Part shown: positions 39,249 to 49,916 of the stretch, in pieces
Layout: every line of letters begins with the position of its first letter
How positions within the stretch are numbered: the first letter of the stretch is position 1
Source: Pycnococcus provasolii
Lineage: Eukaryota > Chlorophyta > Pseudoscourfieldiophyceae > Pseudoscourfieldiales
DNA: 64,000 nt
Reading direction: 5' to 3'
Assembly (NCBI GenBank): GCA_049487715.1
Contig: CP150558.1
Span: forward strand, 682,001 to 746,000
Translations under genes and position numbers: made by a program
The notes under the pieces: generated by a model
The model's input: only the letters and a program-made list of their open reading frames with translations
Databases searched by the model: none
Told to the model about the DNA's origin: nothing

Positions 39249-39402
39249 TGGCAGTAACGAGTGAGCAAAATCTTTTTTTATACTTAAAACGTTTTTTACT
39301 TCATCTTAGTTCTTTTTTTTAGTTACGCCGTGTTTGTTATTTCTCTCAGCTAGCAACTTTTAAATGTCCCGCTTCATCGCTGGTGCAGACACGTTCATCT
39401 CC

Positions 39403-40313
39403 TTAGATGTCGCCATAGTCAAGCTTCTGCCGCTCGGTGCCTGCAGCGTCGAGGTCCACGTAGGTGGGCGGAGCGGCAACAGGCACGGCGCCCGGCGGCG
39501 CGCTGAAATTTGGTCTACCGCCACCCATCATAGGCGGGCTGCCAAATCCAAATCCGCCGCCGCCGCGACCACGGCCGCGACCGCCGCGACCACCGCGACC
39601 GCCGCCACCTCGTGCACCCATCATGTGCGGAGGTGCACGGTGATTGAAGTCTGCGTTAGCCCATGGTGGACTGCCGAAGGGATCTCCGCCGCTGTGTCGT
39701 CTGGGTACTTCGCGAGCAGCCTTCGCCATGTACTCCTTCTCCTTCGCCGCTATGTAGTTGCGCCTGTACATGCGATCAAGCACCATCTCACGCTGCTCGT
39801 TCACGACGTGGCTGTGCTTCCCGCGCACGTGCTTCTCCACAAATTCCGGCGCCATGAAAAACTTCGTCGAGAGCGTGCAGCCGTACTTGTTATCGCGGTG
39901 AATCACGCACGACTTGACAAAAATGTCCACCGCCTTTTCCACCTCATCTTTCGCAAGCATCCAGACGACAGGGTCCGCCGCATCGTCGGTGCAGCGAGAA
40001 TCCCAGTGAGCGGTAAGTGACTCATGCCATTTCCTCGCCACGGTGGACTTTGCCACGAAGGATGCATCCATTCGCAAGTTTGGGCGAATGACCCTCGTGC
40101 GCGTGGTGCGATTGTCAAAGTCGCACGGAGCAAGCTCGTCCTTCTTGTAGAAGTCGACGCCGTGAACTCGCCAAAGGTACGACAGCCAAATGTCCAGCAC
40201 ATGCATCAGAGGCTTGTCAACGCTCGCGATCGCGGCTTCAGACGTCAGCGTATTCGTTTCGGCGTTTGCTGGCTTTGCACGCCCATCCGTGTCTTCGTCC
40301 ATGTCGTCCGCCG

Positions 40314-40348
<35 letters not shown>

Positions 40349-41493
40349 CCTGCGGTCGCGCCGTCGTCGTTATTGCCAGCGTCGCCTTCTTCAGCCCCAG
40401 CGCTCGCAGGTGCTGTCTCACCATCACCATCACCACCTTCGTTTGTCGTAGGCGCCTGCTCCGCACGGTCCGCGGCGCTCGGCGCCTCTGGCAAGACTGG
40501 CGGCGACGTGATGCCTCGTTCCGCATCGAGCTTCGCCGCGAGCTTCATGGCAATCTCCAGGTGCTTGCGCGCATTGCTTGGCGCCCACGCGGAGGCATGC
40601 GCGTACTGCACCCTGGTCTTTGCCGGCGAAGCTGGCTGAGCCGGCGGCTTGTTGGTATCGTCGTCATTGTCATTTTTGTCGACTGCGGCAGCGGGCGCAT
40701 CGCCGTCGGCGCCTTTCGAGTCCGCGAGAAGGTGTTCCGCTTGTCCCACGGCGTCAGCGGCAAGACCTTGGATCGCATCGCCAAACGCGACAGCGGCTTT
40801 TCGCGCGGCTTCGTCTCGTCTGGGGATGAGTTCGTCAATCTTTCTCGGGTCGTGCCTCCGCCGCACTGCGTCGTCGTTCTTCTCCTTCTCGAAGTGGTGC
40901 TCAAATTCCTCGGTTCTATTCGCGGCACGATATTCCTCGTACCTGCGTTCAGCCTCCTTGGGCTCGACGCCGTCGGGCAGCTGCGCGACAAACTGGTTGA
41001 ACGTCATAAATTTGCTTCCCCCTCTTTCTCCCGGAGGTCCTGGCGGCCCTCCTCCGGGTGCGACCATCCTGCCTCCATCTCTCGGTCCGCCGAAGTGTCT
41101 TCCCATGGGCGGCGGTCCTCCTCCTCTCCTGGGCGGCCCTTCGTGGAATCTGTCCGCGCCAGGCGGCGCTCCTCCTCTGTAGTTGTCGCGCCCGCGGTCG
41201 TCGCGTGCATATCCGCCCCCATATCCTCCCCGCGCATCTCCTTGGTAGGGACCAGGACCACCACGCGGTGCTGGCGCCCCGCCACGGTACGGCGGCGGCG
41301 GTCTGTCCGTACCGTCGAACCTGTCCCCTCGAGGAGGAGGCGGGCCGTGCCCCATGCCCGTGCCCGTGCCCATGCCCATGCCCATGCGTGCCTCAGCAGG
41401 CGGCGGCGATCGGCGCACAGACGGCGCGAGCGCCTGTCCCCCGCCAGTGCGCACGGGCGAGCGCGAGCGCGACCTCACAGGCGAGCGCGACAT
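39403..41493 (-). CDS. SE: SERRATE/ARS2-like zinc-finger RNA-processing factor
   Basis: The 696-residue product starts with an Arg/Ser and Gly/Pro-rich region, then the SERRATE/ARS2 domain: KFMTFNQFVAQLPDGVEPKE with YEEYRA, then after an acidic Asp/Gly linker, VLDIWLSYLWRVHGVDFYKK (about residues 435-455), then the zinc finger KYGCTLSTKFFMAPEFVEKH with VRGKH (about 540-565). A Gly/Arg-rich tail follows. ARS2/SERRATE bridges the nuclear cap-binding complex to Drosha/DCL1 microRNA processing and to 3'-end formation or decay. The long Asp/Gly-encoding GTC/GCC microsatellite lies near 40310-40350. A 514-residue frame on the + strand is only its antisense shadow. Confidence 0.88.
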
Positions 41494-41687
41494 CGGAAGA
41501 GAAGAGGGGCGGCGGGATGGAATGGGGGGGGAGTGGAGTTGGGGGCCCCAAGAACACCAGAACCCTAACCCTAATTGGCACCCTCCCTAATACCCTAATC
41601 CTCCTCCCTCCTTTCCTACCACTATGTTTCGTAACGGATTCCCCCTCCCCTCCCTCCCTCTCCATTTTACCAACTACTTTACCTGTC
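41494..41687. promoter_or_regulatory. Bidirectional promoter with CCCTAA motifs
   Basis: The 194-base gap between SERRATE and VPS11 start codons contains AACCCTAACCCTAATTGG at 41561-41578 and further CCCTAAT units to about 41602. Confidence 0.6.
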
Positions 41688-42148
41688 ATGTCCATGTCCG
41701 CCCAGGCTCCCGTTTCCATGACTTGGCGCAAGCTCCCGTTCATGACCATGACAGTTGGGTCTCCAAGCATTAACCTTGGTCTTGGTGAGTCAAACCAGTC
41801 CTCTTCCTCCCTCTCCTTCTCTTCAGCGGCGTCAGCTCCCTCCTCATCTTCATCTTCTTCTTCTTCTTCTTCTGCTTCGGACGTCATGTTCTACGCATCA
41901 GACTCGGGGCTCGTTCGGGCGCAGATGCACGCCGGCGACTCGGATGCCTCGTCTGCATCAGATGCTTGTGGTGCCTCTCCTTCGGTGTCCTTTATGGCGT
42001 TCGACAACTCTTGTAGCCACATCTGCACGAGCCAGCCGTCAAACAAGTGGCTCGTCGCCGCGGGAAGGAACGACGACAACAACGCACACTCAGCCCTAAA
42101 GATTTGGGAAGTCGACAGGGCGGCGTCGGCATTGTCAGCGGTGGCGGA

Positions 42149-42180
<32 letters not shown>

Positions 42181-44822
42181 TGCAGGCGGTACGAAGCATA
42201 AAAATATTCGCATCAAAGGCGCACGAGGGTGCCGTGACGTGCCTCTCCGTCGTCGAGGAGGAGAAGGCGAGCCTGCTCGTCGCACTGGGGTGCTCCAGTG
42301 GAGCTGTCGTCATCATCCGAGGAGACCTGGCGAGAAACCGATTCCACCGCTCCGTGTGCCTTGCGCCCGAGCCCGTGACGTGCGTCTGCGTGCGCGCCGC
42401 GGGCGTTGCAGGAGACGCGTCGGCGGCACTATACCTCGCAACCGCGAATCGCATCGCAGCCGCCAGCCTCGGGCCTGCGAACACCGCGCCGGCGTCGGAA
42501 GTGCCTCTCGCAACTCTCGACGACCACGGCGCCGCGCCCAACTGCCTGGCAATCCAGCCGGGCACGCCGCACGAGTGCGCGCTGGCTCGAGACGAAGGTG
42601 TGTTCTTCTACTCCATGGACGGCCGTGGACCGTGCCTCGCGGCGGAGGGCGAGAAGCGCCTGCTAACAAGGCGAGGAAGTCTCGCGCTCATCGTCGGAGA
42701 TCAGCTTGCGGTTCCCGGTGGCATCGCAGCGTCGTCTACTCCAGCTTCCGTCTCATCCACGCCGGCAGCCATCACCGTTTTCGACCTGTCCGCGAAGCTG
42801 ATTGCATACAGTGGCGTGCTAGAGGGTGACTTCAAGCACGTGCTGGCCACGTCGCGTGGGTGGCTCGTCGTCACGTCGTCGGGATGCTTCCGCTTGGCCG
42901 AGCGCCCGCTCTCTGACAAGCTCGCCGTGCTCGAGAGGAAGAACATGCATGTCGTTGGCCTGAACATCGCCACCGCCGCTGGTGCTACCGCATCCGAGCT
43001 GAGCGCGTTTCGCCGTCGATGGGCAGACCACCTTTACGGCAAGCAGGACTACGAGGGGGCGATGGCTCAGTACATGTGCACAGTGGGGCACCTCGAGCCC
43101 TCGTACGTCATTCGCAGGTACCTTGACAGCAGCCGCACGCGACACCTCGCGGCGTACCTCGAGGCTCTGCACCAAGCGAGCCTCGCCGCGCCGGATCACA
43201 CCACGCTGCTGCTGAATGTCTACACGAAGCTTCGCGACCTCGAAAAGCTCGACGCCTTCGTTGCCGAAGATGCTCAGATAGCCGCGTCAGCGCTGCCTCT
43301 CGACGAGCGTCAGGAGATTTACCGCGGGCGTTTCGACGTTGGCACCGCGGTGCGCGTCTGCCGCGCGGCTGGCTACTTCGAGCATGCAGCGCGCGTTGCT
43401 GGCCTCGCAGGCGAGGCGGGATGGAAGCTCGAGGTACTTCTTGACGACCTTAAGGCTTACGACGATGCGCTGTCGTACCTGCACAGCCTGCCACGCAGCG
43501 CATCACAAAGCGCGCTCATGTCTCACGGCAAATCGCTCGTAACGGCTCGACCGGAGGCGACGGTGGCGCTGCTCGAGCGCCTGTGCGGCGCGGAGGGGGG
43601 TGCAATGTCGTCATCGGGACCATGGTCCGCGGCGGAGCTCCCAAGCGACGGCGACGCAGCTCCTGGCATCGCGCCGTCCTTCGCTACGGATGACATGGGC
43701 ACGATGGATGCCAACGACGGAGACGCGGTTGTATATGCCGAGCCGTCTGCATTTCTTCCCATCCTCGTGGATGCGCCCGCCGCGCTCGCTCGCTTCTGCT
43801 CTACGCTACTCCGGCCGAGGGAGGATGGTGGAATGCCAGCTGACGAGGCAGTGCTGCGGCACACGCTGCTGGAGCTGCTGCTCGGTCCGAGCGCCGCCGC
43901 GGCGTTCGACGCGGCGCGCAATCGCATGGGCGGCAGCTCGAGCGCGAAGAACGCACACGCGCTTGCGCTTGCGCTGCTCCGCGATGGCTGGCCGCAGAGT
44001 GAGGAGCCTCGATTCGATGCGCCACGCGCGGTGACGCTCTGCCGCCTGCGCGCATTCCGCGACGGTGCTCTGTTTCTGTACGAGCGACTCGGCCTGCTAC
44101 GCGAGGCGCTGGAGCTGCACGTCGAGGCGGGAGACGCGGACGCGCTCGTTGCATCCGTCGAGCGGTTGGTACGGCTTGGCTCTGGATCGATGCAGCTGTG
44201 GGAAGAGGTGCTCGAGCACCTTGCTCGCATGGCTGGCAATATAGAGCGTCGTGAGACGGTTGAGCACGCCGTGCGCGAGGTTCTGGTGCGCATAGAGCGC
44301 GCCGAGCTACTTCCCCCACTCGTTGTGCTGCAGGCGCTGAGCCGCGGAGCGGCGGCGTGCGACGATAATGGTGGTGGTGGTGGTGGCGGCGGCGGAGGAG
44401 GAGGACTCACGCTCGACGTTGTGCGCGACTATGCATGCCGCGCGCTTGAGCGCGAGGCGCGGCTTGCGGCGGACGACGAGGCGGCGGCACAGCAGCTGCT
44501 CGAGGAGGCTGAATCGGCGCGCGTCGAGCTCGAGAGTCTTCGCAACGAGGCGCGCGTGTTCCAGGCGGCACGCTGCTCGCTCACTGGACAGCCTCTCGAG
44601 CTTCCCTCAGTGCACTTCTTGTGCGGACATAGCTTCAACGCGCGCGCTCTCGGCGACGGTGAGACGGAGTGCCCGCTCTGCGCGCCGGCAAGCCGTGCTG
44701 CGCGTGAGGCGCGCGCAGGTCTAAGTGGAAGCTCGCAGCAGGACAAATTTTTCCAACAGCTGCAGGCGGCGTCGGACGGATTCGCGGTGGTTGCCGAACA
44801 ATTTGCGCGAGCGCTCCTGTAA
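41688..44822 (+). CDS. VPS11: VPS11, core subunit of HOPS/CORVET, with a degenerate RING
   Basis: The 1,044-residue product starts at ATG 41688. An N-terminal beta-propeller (about 1-430) is interrupted by Ser, Asp/Ser and Thr runs from trinucleotide repeats. The alpha-solenoid begins with FRRRWADHLYGKQDYEGAMA and carries the VPS11 hallmark HLEPSYVIRRYLDSSRTRHL, then LNVYTKLRDLEKLDAFV. A Gly run (about 892-905) precedes a coiled coil and the C-terminal RING: CSLTGQPLELPSVHFLCGHS, then GDGETECPLC. Compared with the usual C-x2-C...C-x-H-x2-H-x2-C...C-x2-C pattern, ligands 2, 5 and 6 are Thr, Asn and Ala. VPS11 drives endosome/vacuole tethering. Except for the RING the family match is strong. 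Confidence 0.92.
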
Positions 44823-44903
44823 AACAAAAACAATAGAATAGAATTGATTGATTAATGCTTTCATTGAATTATTAATGGAACTATTCTTTGTCTATGTACA
44901 TGT

Positions 44904-46694
44904 TCACTTCGTCTTCTTTTTTTCCGCTGTTGCTGCTGTTGCTTTCGACGACCCAGGTTTATTGCGCGTCTTTGGCGAAGTTTCATCTGCTGCTGCTTCT
45001 GTCGACGGCGCAGGTTTTTTGTTGGTCTTAGTTGAATCTGGAGGGCCCACAATTCCCGAAAAAGTCATCAAGAAGAGTGGGAGTGGCAGAAAGATCATCA
45101 ATATGGCCATGGTCCACCTTGACTCGAACAGATTGGCGATGGATGCGAGGACTCCGCCCTCACCTCCAGCGTCGAAGCCTCCGGGCACGTCCACGCCGTC
45201 GCGGAGATCTCCTAGGAAAGAATTGACGCTCGCGAGCACGTCGCCCGTCGCATCCGCAGGGTACGGATGCGAGAAAATGTACGCACGTCCACCAAGAGGG
45301 CCACGACGCTCTGCGCCACCTTGCTTGTGCACGACGAATGCCGGAAGTTGGCGCGTTTTGCTCGTGAATCCGTACGTCTCCTGGAGCCACGGGTCGAGCA
45401 TTCGCGCATCTACAATCCCGAATTGGAAGTGTTGGCGGTACGATTTGATCATCGTGTCAAGGATGTTGGAACGCCACAGCTTCGTCGCCGCGTCGTCTGG
45501 ATCGCGCACGGCGAGCAGTGCCATCATCCGCGGACTCTTCGCCATGGCTGGGAATATGGCTTGTGCCAGCTGTGGCATTGGAGGCAGCCGATGCATCTCA
45601 ACGTAAGACGCGACGGCCTCTACCGACTTGCCACGCAGCAGAAGCATATCACCGTCACGTTCGAGCCGAAGCAGCGATCCATTTTCGGGAGGAACGACGG
45701 CGACCATGTGAGGTTGTGATGCCAAGTCTCGCTCGGATGGAACGAGCAGGTCGTCCACTGCGGTGTCCGTCTGCGGTGCGGGCACCTCCTTGTCAACGAT
45801 TCCAATCCACGCCACCGGGGCGGCTGACGGTCCAGTCATCGTCTGCAGGACGTGCTCAACCTGTTCGACAACTTTGTTGACGTCGTTCGTATCGCGATTG
45901 CGCACCTTGAGCCCACGCACGAGGAATGCCCGAAAAGGCGCGCCAAGCGCGGCAAGTTTCATGAAATTTTCGGCGTCAAAGTCGCCACGTATGTGCACCG
46001 CAGACGCTCGAAGCTGAGGGAACGGCGGCGTCGCCGCCTCGTCTGAAGGTGTCCACGGCATGGCGAGCGTTCTTGCCATGGCGTTGGCAAGGTCCGGCGC
46101 CGATCGCGGTCCTTCGTAGCGCCATACGGAAGCGCCCTCCGGAAACGCACGTGTACCGTCGTCTTTGCTTAGACTACTCTTGCTGGGTGTTGGCGTGCGC
46201 ACAATAAATATGGCTGGATATCCTCCGTTCACGCCGTACACGTTGGCGATCTCTTTGACTCTTTCGGCGTCAAACTTGACGATGGTTGCGTGGTCAGACA
46301 TGTTTCTCGCCTGCAGCATTCCCGCGGTGGCCTCAAGTTCCTTGGCGAGTCGTTTGCAGTGCCCGCACCAGTCCGCGTACGCGTCTATGAGCGCTACGCA
46401 CCCTCCGTGCTGTGCCGCTGGGCTTGCGAACGGCGGTCTTGCAGCTGCGCGCGACTTGCGGCCGCATACTTCGAGTGCGTGTTTGTGGTGCGCGACGGAC
46501 TTGATGTCCGTGAAGTCGAATCGCTTTGCGTTGGCCATCGGGAACGGGTTCACGGGGTGCACCGCTGCGGCTGCAGTGCAAAAGTGCAATACAGCGATGA
46601 ATAAGGTGATGAAACCAGCCTTATGGGACAACAATACGTTGTTGAAGAAGCGCCGCGCATGAAAGGAGAAGAAGAACTTGGGCGGCATCGTCAT
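44904..46694 (-). CDS. Membrane protein disulfide isomerase (TMX-like), one WCGHC thioredoxin domain
   Basis: The 596-residue product has an N-terminal signal segment (about residues 24-44), a thioredoxin domain with YADWCGHCKRLAKELEATAG (about 105-125) and the cis-Pro region GGYPAIFIV, then two further thioredoxin-like or helical lumenal segments without Cys pairs. A membrane span lies at about 530-550 (WTMAILMIFLPLPLFLMTFS). The cytosolic tail is Lys-rich and ends KKKTK, a KKxx dilysine ER-retrieval signal. The layout matches type I TMX3-like PDIs that make or isomerise disulfides in the ER. The ATG at 46694 is followed by a second at 46688. It diverges from the zinc-knuckle gene. Confidence 0.85.
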   Translation of the reverse strand: MTMPPKFFFSFHARRFFNNVLLSHKAGFITLFIAVLHFCTAAAAVHPVNPFPMANAKRFDFTDIKSVAHHKHALEVCGRKSRAAARPPFASPAAQHGGCVALIDAYADWCGHCKRLAKELEATAGMLQARNMSDHATIVKFDAERVKEIANVYGVNGGYPAIFIVRTPTPSKSSLSKDDGTRAFPEGASVWRYEGPRSAPDLANAMARTLAMPWTPSDEAATPPFPQLRASAVHIRGDFDAENFMKLAALGAPFRAFLVRGLKVRNRDTNDVNKVVEQVEHVLQTMTGPSAAPVAWIGIVDKEVPAPQTDTAVDDLLVPSERDLASQPHMVAVVPPENGSLLRLERDGDMLLLRGKSVEAVASYVEMHRLPPMPQLAQAIFPAMAKSPRMMALLAVRDPDDAATKLWRSNILDTMIKSYRQHFQFGIVDARMLDPWLQETYGFTSKTRQLPAFVVHKQGGAERRGPLGGRAYIFSHPYPADATGDVLASVNSFLGDLRDGVDVPGGFDAGGEGGVLASIANLFESRWTMAILMIFLPLPLFLMTFSGIVGPPDSTKTNKKPAPSTEAAADETSPKTRNKPGSSKATAATAEKKKTK

Positions 46695-47008
46695 CGTCCT
46701 GTCGGCGGGAGGCTACTACCAACTATTTGCCAGTGCCAGAGGAGCAGGAGGGGGATGTCACCTGGGGTAGGGGGGAAGTCATGTGGGGAAGGCACCTGCA
46801 CCTGGGGTACCGGGTTAGGGTTTAGGATCCTTTAGGGTTACCTTTAGGGTTAGGGTTAGGGTTAGGGTTAGGGTTCTGGGTGGCTCTTTTGCTTTGGTCT
46901 CTTTCTCCGCCGCCGGTTCGTGTTCTTTTTTCTCCCTGTTTGCCTCTGTCATTATTGTTCTTGTCGTGCACTCTCCCCCGGGTGCTCGTTCTGCTCTCTC
47001 TTATTCAC
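46695..47008. promoter_or_regulatory. Bidirectional promoter with TTAGGG array
   Basis: Positions 46812-46877 hold about eight TTAGGG units, the first four separated by TTTAGGATCC and TTTAGGGTTACC variants and the last five perfect. They lie about 120-130 bases from both flanking start codons. Confidence 0.75.
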
Positions 47009-47455
47009 ATGGAGAAGCACCACCGGCTGCGGCGCCCGGGCGGGTCGCTGACGGGGTGCAACATATGCGGCAAGGACGGACACCAGGCGGTGCAGTGCCC
47101 CAACGGAACCGTCGACTGGAACGCGACCGGAATCGACTTCAACGCAAGCAACATACTCACCCTCAACAGGAGGAGGAGCGTGTGGCCGCACCGCCGGCGC
47201 ATCAACTACGCCAAGCTGGAGGCGGCGGCGCGCGCATACGCGAACGGCGAGACGGTGCCTCCACGCGCAAGGCCGGAGAGCATGCGAAAACCCGCGCCAC
47301 CTCCCCTGGCTCCTCCGGGCATCGCGCCACCTCCCCTGGCGCCTCCGGGCATTGCGCCGCCTCCGTTGGCGCCTCCGGGCATTGCGCCACCTCCGTTGGC
47401 CCCTCCGGGCGTGAAGCCTCCTCCTCCTCCGACCGCACCCCCTCCGCTCCCCTGA
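47009..47455 (+). CDS. Small CCHC zinc-knuckle protein with Pro-rich decapeptide repeats
   Basis: From ATG 47009 the 148-residue product has one CCHC zinc knuckle near the N-terminus, CNICGKDGHQAVQC (C-x2-C-x4-H-x4-C, about residues 18-31), a basic NRRRSVWPHRRRINYAKLEA segment, and then four tandem copies of IAPPPLAPPG (30-bp DNA unit, about 47290-47412), ending in Pro. Single CCHC knuckles bind single-stranded RNA or DNA, and Pro repeats bind SH3, WW or profilin-type partners, so an RNA-processing adaptor is plausible but unproved. The frame upstream of 47009 lacks an ATG. No orthologue name recognised. Confidence 0.75.
   Translation: MEKHHRLRRPGGSLTGCNICGKDGHQAVQCPNGTVDWNATGIDFNASNILTLNRRRSVWPHRRRINYAKLEAAARAYANGETVPPRARPESMRKPAPPPLAPPGIAPPPLAPPGIAPPPLAPPGIAPPPLAPPGVKPPPPPTAPPPLP
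47290..47412 (+). repeat. 30-bp tandem repeat (four copies) in the zinc-knuckle gene
   Basis: A unit encoding Ile-Ala-Pro-Pro-Pro-Leu-Ala-Pro-Pro-Gly repeats four times with a few synonymous or single-base changes (CCCCTGGC versus CCGTTGGC). Confidence 0.9.
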
Positions 47456-47854
47456 CATCGTGAAGTGAACCACAACAACCACAACACTGTAACTCCTACC
47501 AACCTACGATACTAAAAATCCCACCATGACACCCTATTGTCATCCTATTGGGTACGTGGGAGCCCCCCCCGAATGAAAAAGGAAGGCTAACCCTAAGTTA
47601 CCCCCAAACCCTACTCCACCCCCCCCTCCTCCCCCCCCCGAATGAGGCAGGCTCGGGTGGGATGAGATTTTCTTTCCGAGGTTGCTTTTCTATTTTTCTT
47701 CCTTTCCCACCCTCCTCTCCCTCCTCCTGTCCTCCCTCCTCCTCCTCCGATCTTGGCAGAGAGGCTGTGTGCCACTCACTCACTCCCCCCCACCGTCTTC
47801 GTCTTTTTTTTCTTTGTTCTTTGGCGTCCCCATATCATATCATATTCCACACCT
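47456..47854. other. Intergenic between zinc-knuckle gene and LPA3
   Basis: The gap holds CTAACCCTAAG and AAACCCTAC motifs (47588-47616), a C-run around 47620-47640 and a CT/CCT-rich tract (about 47690-47760) typical of leaders here. The LPA3 frame stays open upstream to 47753 but has no earlier ATG. No other gene seen. Confidence 0.5.
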
Positions 47855-48946
47855 ATGGCGTCCCTCCATACTACTACTACGCGCACTCAGCGTCATGCTG
47901 CTGCTCATCGTGCCCCTGGTCGTGTTAGGTCTGGTTTGATTCATAAAAATTTCCAGTTGCAATCATCCTCCTCGTCTTCGCCGTCAACTTCGAAAAGCAC
48001 ATCGGCGTACGAGCCGCGATCCACGTACGCCGTCTCGTCGTACCAAACGCTCGTCAGAGACGCGTGCCAGGCCATCGTCACGGCGCTCAACGACAACTAC
48101 ACGCGAATCGACGTCGACTTTCCTGCGCTCAACAACTCCGACGGGTACACGGGCGGGTCGGACAACTACATCGACAACAACGCGCAGTACGCACTCGCCA
48201 CCGCGCGACTTCTCGAGGATGCACGAGGACTCAAGACGCACGTCGTTCTGCCAGACTTGACCGAAATGGCACGAGCGGAGAAGATGCTCAAGAGCGCGCT
48301 CGAACTCACGAGCGGCGCGAGTCTCGGGTGCCTCGAGAAGGGGTACTGGCTCAACACCGCGATGTTGTCCCTGTCAGGTGGCGGCAAGATGGACCGACTC
48401 GTCGAGGAGGAGGAGGCGGCGGCAAAGCGCGCGGACGTGTTTATCATCACGAACGTCACCGCGGTTGAGCTGCCGGCGGTGAGAAAGTACGTCGAGGAAG
48501 TGTGCGGAGACAGGCCGGTCATCCTGTACAACACCGAGCTCGACACGCTTCGCGCCGACCTCGGGCTGGGACCTTTCTTCCCGCCGAAATCAATGCACTA
48601 CGAGTTCCTGACGCAGTTCCTCACCGTGTTCTACATCCGCCCACGTGACTACTCGAAGAGCACGAGCGTCGCGCCATTTCTCGTCAACTACTCGGGTGCA
48701 ATCTTCCGCGAGTATCCCGGTCCTTGGCAGGCGATGATCAAGCAGGACAACGGCGAGCTCGCGTGCGTTGCGGAGCGTCCGGAGAGGTACGCGCTGCAGG
48801 AGCTCAAGGAGGCACTCTTGGAGGTGATGGGGCTGAACACGGAGGAAGCTGGCAGCACCATGGCTTTTCTGCGTCGGGGATACAAGCGCATGACGTGGTG
48901 GGAGGAGGAAAGTGACGAGGAGGCGAGTGGAGTGTGGAGGACATAG
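47855..48946 (+). CDS. LPA3: LPA3-like DUF1995 protein, plastid-targeted
   Basis: The 363-residue product starts with a Thr/Arg/His-rich transit-like leader of about 50 residues. The DUF1995 domain follows: SSYQTLVRDACQAIVTALND, YTRIDVDFPALNNSDGYTGG, NAQYALATARLLEDARGLKT, a DVFIITNVTAVELPAVRKYV strand-helix, and the C-terminal FLVNYSGAIFREYPGPWQAM. Plant LPA3 works with LPA2 in assembling the PSII subunit CP43; other DUF1995 proteins are uncharacterised, so the exact LPA3 label is likely rather than certain. The Glu-rich C-terminus (WWEEESDEEAS) is not part of the domain. It converges on the MOSC gene (49-base gap). Confidence 0.75.
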   Translation: MASLHTTTTRTQRHAAAHRAPGRVRSGLIHKNFQLQSSSSSSPSTSKSTSAYEPRSTYAVSSYQTLVRDACQAIVTALNDNYTRIDVDFPALNNSDGYTGGSDNYIDNNAQYALATARLLEDARGLKTHVVLPDLTEMARAEKMLKSALELTSGASLGCLEKGYWLNTAMLSLSGGGKMDRLVEEEEAAAKRADVFIITNVTAVELPAVRKYVEEVCGDRPVILYNTELDTLRADLGLGPFFPPKSMHYEFLTQFLTVFYIRPRDYSKSTSVAPFLVNYSGAIFREYPGPWQAMIKQDNGELACVAERPERYALQELKEALLEVMGLNTEEAGSTMAFLRRGYKRMTWWEEESDEEASGVWRT

Positions 48947-48995
48947 AGCATTTAAATCCGTGTATCTTTTTTCTTTTTTTCTACAATACATACTC

Positions 48996-49916
48996 TTACA
49001 AGACGACAACGTCGTCGCCGACAGCAACGTCACCACCTTCTACGACGCGCGCGTACAAGCCTAGATACGATCCTTTCTTGGACAGTTGTGTGCGTCGGCC
49101 AAAGATGTCGCCCTCCAAATCAGGAAAGCGGCGCTTCAAACTGATGTCTGGCATACGTTCCTTGGATGCATCCACCACCGCCGTCGACGGGTCAACCCGC
49201 GTGGCGGGGCATCGGATGGTCGGCTCGTCAACCTCTAGTGTGACACTTCCCATGCGAATGCGACCACCGCACCAAGCGAGCTCTTCCCAAGGTTCGGCCG
49301 TTCCATCAACTAATACGTTCGGTCGAAATCTTCGCCAGTCTAGTTCCGGGTCTCCGAGAGCTTCGCCAGCAGCCTTAACTGTTGACGCAGCAACTATGTG
49401 TACGACGGCGTGTTCGTCTGGCGCCCCTCCGACGTTCGCGAACGAAGCCCCGTGCGCGGCCACGAGCCTGGGCCTGTGCGTCGCGGACGGCAGGCGTCCC
49501 TTTTCTGCGAAGAAGTCTTCGAATTCTTTCACGCCGTCGTCCGTGCTTAGGTTTGCGGTGAGAAGAACGCTATTATTTTGCGCGTCCTTGATGGTGATGA
49601 TGTCGTTGTCGTTGTCGTCGTCGTTGTCGTTGTCAAGAGATACAGCTACGTGGTATGACGCCATGCCGGGGTCAGTGATCATCTGGTGGAATTTCGTCTT
49701 GGATGAGTGGTGGCCCATGTCTTTGGAAGTTGGCGTCGACAGGTAGGAGACGGCGAGGAGGGAGGCGGACCCGGACGTTGCATATTCTCCTCTGAGCAGC
49801 GCCCACTTGCGGTCGAGCGGGAACGCCTTGAGGGCTCTTAAGTGAGTTTGACATAGAGAGACGGCGCGCATGCCCTTGACCGGATACGTCTGCAGGTGCG
49901 AAACACGAGGCGACAT
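48996..49916 (-). CDS. MOSC-domain molybdenum protein (mARC/MOSC N-terminal barrel type)
   Basis: The 306-residue product begins with the MOSC N-terminal beta-barrel (LQTYPVKGMRAVSL, PLDRKWALLRG) and continues to the MOSC domain: RRFRPNVLVDGTAEPWEELA, WCGGRIRMGSVTLEVDEPTI, then RCPATRVDP with the conserved Cys that binds molybdenum in mARC, and a GVYARVVEGG-like GLYARVVEGGDVAVGDD end. An Asp-Asn run (DNDNDDDNDND) from a trinucleotide repeat is inserted in the barrel. mARC-type proteins reduce N-hydroxylated compounds and nitrite. No targeting peptide is evident. Confidence 0.85.
   Translation of the reverse strand: MSPRVSHLQTYPVKGMRAVSLCQTHLRALKAFPLDRKWALLRGEYATSGSASLLAVSYLSTPTSKDMGHHSSKTKFHQMITDPGMASYHVAVSLDNDNDDDNDNDIITIKDAQNNSVLLTANLSTDDGVKEFEDFFAEKGRLPSATHRPRLVAAHGASFANVGGAPDEHAVVHIVAASTVKAAGEALGDPELDWRRFRPNVLVDGTAEPWEELAWCGGRIRMGSVTLEVDEPTIRCPATRVDPSTAVVDASKERMPDISLKRRFPDLEGDIFGRRTQLSKKGSYLGLYARVVEGGDVAVGDDVVVL

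Noticed and set aside
41354-41400. CCATGC(CCGTGC) repeats as a CRISPR-like or regulatory array
   Set aside because: They are trinucleotide/hexanucleotide repeats encoding Met-Gly/Thr-Gly in the SERRATE N-terminus, with no spacers.
40024-41568. 514-residue open frame on the + strand
   Set aside because: It is antisense to SERRATE/ARS2, whose zinc finger and family blocks are clear on the - strand.
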